Source: Yoonia maricola (GTDB lineage Bacteria; Pseudomonadota; Alphaproteobacteria; Rhodobacterales; Rhodobacteraceae). From it: a DNA stretch of 64,000 bases. The notes beneath the pieces are model-generated. The model was given only the letters and a program-made list of their open reading frames with translations, had not been told where the DNA came from and ran no database searches. Numbering within the stretch: position 1 is the first letter of the stretch; the number at the start of each line of letters is the position of its first letter. This document shows positions 61,936 to 64,000 of this stretch, piece after piece. The translations under genes were made by a program, and so were the position numbers. The DNA lies in the NCBI RefSeq assembly GCF_002797915.1, contig NZ_PGTY01000001.1, positions 1,302,001-1,366,000 on the forward strand, written 5' to 3'.

Positions 61936-62793
61936 ATGAAAGATAACGTGGTCAAAGCCAAACCGAGACGCCGCAGAACCGGCCATTTGCCCAAGCTGGC
62001 ACGCCGTCCCTATGAGGCCGAGAAAGCCGAATTGCAGGCAGAGTTGTTGAAAGTGCAGCTTTGGGCGCAAGAGACGGGCCAGCGCTTTGTCCTGCTGTTT
62101 GAAGGCCGTGATGCCGCTGGCAAGGGCGGCACGATCAAGCGCTTTACCGAACACCTCAACCCACGGGCCGCCCGTGTTGTTGCCTTGAATAAACCGACCG
62201 ATGAAGAACGCGGTCAGTGGTATTTTCAGCGTTACATCAACCATTTGCCGACTTCTGGCGAGATGGTGCTTTATGACCGCAGCTGGTATAATCGCGCCGG
62301 TGTTGAACGTGTCATGGGGTTTTGCGAACCTGAGGAATATCTTGAATTCATGCGCCAGACCCCAGAGTTAGAACGTATGCTCACCCGCTCTGGCATCAGG
62401 CTTTACAAATACTGGTTCTCGGTCACACAAGACGAACAAAAGCGCCGGTTCGAGGCCCGCGCGACCGACCCCCTCAAGCAATGGAAACTTTCGCCCATCG
62501 ACAAGGCCAGCCTTGATAAATGGGAAGATTATACCGAAGCCAAAGAGGCGATGTTTTTCTATACCGATACCGCCGACGCCCCTTGGACAGTTGTGAAATC
62601 CAACGACAAGAAACGCGCGCGCCTCAATTGCATGCGCCATTTCCTATCCACATTGGATTATCCCGGCAAGGACCATGCGATTGCCCAAGCCCCTCAGACA
62701 CAGATTGTGGGCAGTGCCAAGAAGGTGATTCACAAAGCCGACCATATATTAGGCACCGCGCTGCATCCTGACACGCGACACACCAAATCCTAA
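61936..62793 (+). CDS. ppk2: Polyphosphate kinase 2
   Basis: The protein has 285 residues starting at ATG 61936 behind AAGGAGAGG. The PPK2 core shows Walker A FEGRDAAGKGGTIKR, the lid LNPRAARVVALNKPTDEE and Walker B LYDRSWYNRAGVERVMGF. It uses polyphosphate to phosphorylate nucleoside diphosphates (class I type by length). Basic N-terminus MKDNVVKAKPRRRRTG. Its 5' end was copied to 59991-60050. Confidence 0.93.
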   Translation: MKDNVVKAKPRRRRTGHLPKLARRPYEAEKAELQAELLKVQLWAQETGQRFVLLFEGRDAAGKGGTIKRFTEHLNPRAARVVALNKPTDEERGQWYFQRYINHLPTSGEMVLYDRSWYNRAGVERVMGFCEPEEYLEFMRQTPELERMLTRSGIRLYKYWFSVTQDEQKRRFEARATDPLKQWKLSPIDKASLDKWEDYTEAKEAMFFYTDTADAPWTVVKSNDKKRARLNCMRHFLSTLDYPGKDHAIAQAPQTQIVGSAKKVIHKADHILGTALHPDTRHTKS

Positions 62794-62838
62794 GACGATG
62801 CCTTGCCGCCAAAGCATGTCTCAGCTTTAACCACGCGT

Positions 62839-64000
62839 ATGCCTGCGCCCTTCAGCCGAAATCAATACGTTGTCCTTTTTGTTTGCGTGGCGATCTTTGC
62901 GCTTGGGCAGTTTCATCGGGCATCCGGCGGTGTCTTCACGCCAATCCTGATGGACCGTTACGCCCTGTCCGCAGCGACGGTGGGTGGTCTGGTCTCGGCG
63001 ATGTTTTTTGCAACGATTGCAGCGCAAGTACCCTTTGGCATCGCGCTTGACCGGATCGGACCACGTATGGTGCTGAGCATTTGCCTATGCATCATCGCGA
63101 TTGGTACAGGCGTGTTTGCAGTGGCCCAAAGCTTCGATATGGCTTTGGTATCGCGCATCCTGATCGGGGTCGGGCTGGCCGCGATGGGGGCCGCGAGCCA
63201 TGTGATCATCGCGCGGAATTTCACCGCACGGGATTTCGGCTATATCAGTGGCCTCGTCGTAACATTGGGTGGGATCGGCGGGTTGCTGGGGACATATCCT
63301 TTGGCCATCGCGCTGGAAAATCTTCCTTGGGCCGTGGTCTTTGGCAGCGTCGCTGCGCTGACTGTGATCCTGGCGGCAGGCGTTTTCCGTGTCGTGCGCA
63401 CCGGTGGCATCACAAACGAAACCGCCGCAGAAGCCGGACCTCAAGGCGGTTATCTGACCTTGCTCCGCCAACCTGAGTTTCGAAAAATTCTGGCGCTCGG
63501 GGCCGTTGCCTATGCCCCCATCACCACGATCACCGGCCTGTGGGGTGGGCCTTTCCTGCAAGATGTGGCGGGGCTTTCTGCCGAGCAATCGGGGGCAGTG
63601 TTATTGCTGCTCTTTGCCGCCACAATCGCCGCCGGATATGTCTTTGGTCTGCTGGACCGGAACGCACCCTCACGCAAAGCCCTGATCTATGTGGCATTTG
63701 TGGTGTCGGCTGCCTGTCTGCTGTCACTCGCCGCCATCGCGAACCCACCCGTTTCATTGGCGATAGGACTATTGGTGATCATGGTCTTCAGCCAGCAATT
63801 CTATATCCCGCTGGGCGCGCATATGCGCAAAACGGTAGCAGACACCCATCTGGGCCGTGCATCGACATTGCTGTCACTGGTGTCCGTCGCCGCCATTCCG
63901 CTGATGCAACTGGGTTTCGGTGCTATTCTTGACGCGACCGCTAGAAAGGGCTTTGAGACATCAGATCAATACCGCATCGCATTTGCCACGATGGGGGTGA
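62839..64000 (+). CDS. MFS transporter (3' end beyond window)
   Basis: At least 387 residues, open at the window edge. MPAPFSRNQYVVLFVCVAIF starts helix 1; FGIALDRIGPRMVLS is the motif A region; GVGLAAMGAASHVIIARNFTARDFG lies in helix 5. About eleven helices are visible. Resembles nitrate/sugar-phosphate-type MFS members; substrate unknown. It follows ppk2 after 45 bases. Confidence 0.85.
   Translation, partial: MPAPFSRNQYVVLFVCVAIFALGQFHRASGGVFTPILMDRYALSAATVGGLVSAMFFATIAAQVPFGIALDRIGPRMVLSICLCIIAIGTGVFAVAQSFDMALVSRILIGVGLAAMGAASHVIIARNFTARDFGYISGLVVTLGGIGGLLGTYPLAIALENLPWAVVFGSVAALTVILAAGVFRVVRTGGITNETAAEAGPQGGYLTLLRQPEFRKILALGAVAYAPITTITGLWGGPFLQDVAGLSAEQSGAVLLLLFAATIAAGYVFGLLDRNAPSRKALIYVAFVVSAACLLSLAAIANPPVSLAIGLLVIMVFSQQFYIPLGAHMRKTVADTHLGRASTLLSLVSVAAIPLMQLGFGAILDATARKGFETSDQYRIAFATMGV

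Larger units (their letters stand above)
60052..61995. repeat. Tandem duplication, block B
   Basis: Block B contains the rimO TRAM fragment, sulfotransferase-like gene 2, a 133-base stretch with a three-way-junction element in place of yigZ, the small-protein pseudogene and the true ppk2 start. Sequence has diverged substantially from block A, so the duplication is old. Confidence 0.85.

Noticed and set aside
1..64000. tRNA, rRNA, CRISPR, prophage or IS
   Set aside because: No cloverleaf with a tRNA T-loop motif, no repeat-spacer pattern and no transposase or integrase reading frame was seen. The three-way junction at 61493 lacks tRNA consensus bases.

Overview
The window reads as a chromosomal segment from a marine alphaproteobacterium of the Rhodobacterales (Roseobacter group). 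The evidence is the gene content. There is a short prolyl-tRNA synthetase without an editing insert, GcrA, an Hda-type DnaA homologue, propionyl-CoA carboxylase with its regulator PccR and methylmalonyl-CoA mutase, a choline-sulfate/choline uptake locus, and many small exported or DUF proteins of roseobacter type. Genes are densely packed, and 4-8 base stop/start overlaps are common. I found no rRNA, tRNA, CRISPR, prophage, insertion sequence or integrase.

Layout. Bases 1-5.3 kb hold the 3' end of parE and a run of mostly hypothetical or exported proteins. Bases 5.3-11 kb form a minus-strand run: proS, peroxiredoxin, DUF2937, the lipoprotein-releasing LolC/LolD pair and an Ldh-type oxidoreductase. 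Bases 11-20 kb run mainly on the plus strand: yceI, AI-2E/PerM permease, hdaA, ppk1, ppx and a PP2C phosphatase, with a glycosyltransferase lying antisense between ppk1 and ppx. Bases 20-34.5 kb hold propionyl-CoA metabolism: mcm heading a five-gene minus-strand string, then pccA, pccB, an MFS transporter and pccR. Near-identical PccR-type boxes flank the MFS gene. Bases 35-42.7 kb hold betA-betC-betI divergent from choX-choW-GFA-choV, with a dyad operator between betI and choX and a strong terminator after choX. Bases 42.7-53 kb hold DMT transporters, a YmdB-type phosphoesterase, an SLC13 permease, yebC and the argD-GNAT-argF operon. The argD leader contains a tiny ORF ending in four arginine codons. 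Bases 53-58 kb hold gcrA, a TetR-SDR-SDR operon and rimO. Bases 58-64 kb hold an old tandem duplication, followed by ppk2 and the start of an MFS gene that runs off the window.

The most unusual region is 57.8-62.0 kb. A block running from the 3' end of rimO to the first ~20 codons of ppk2 was duplicated in tandem and has since diverged. It gave two sulfotransferase-like genes, a free-standing RimO TRAM-domain reading frame, a 26-codon chimeric leader behind a copied ppk2 upstream region, a decayed copy of a small secreted protein, and loss of one YigZ copy. A 52-base three-way-junction element now sits where that YigZ copy should be. All of this was read by eye; similarity searches and RNA folding were not run.
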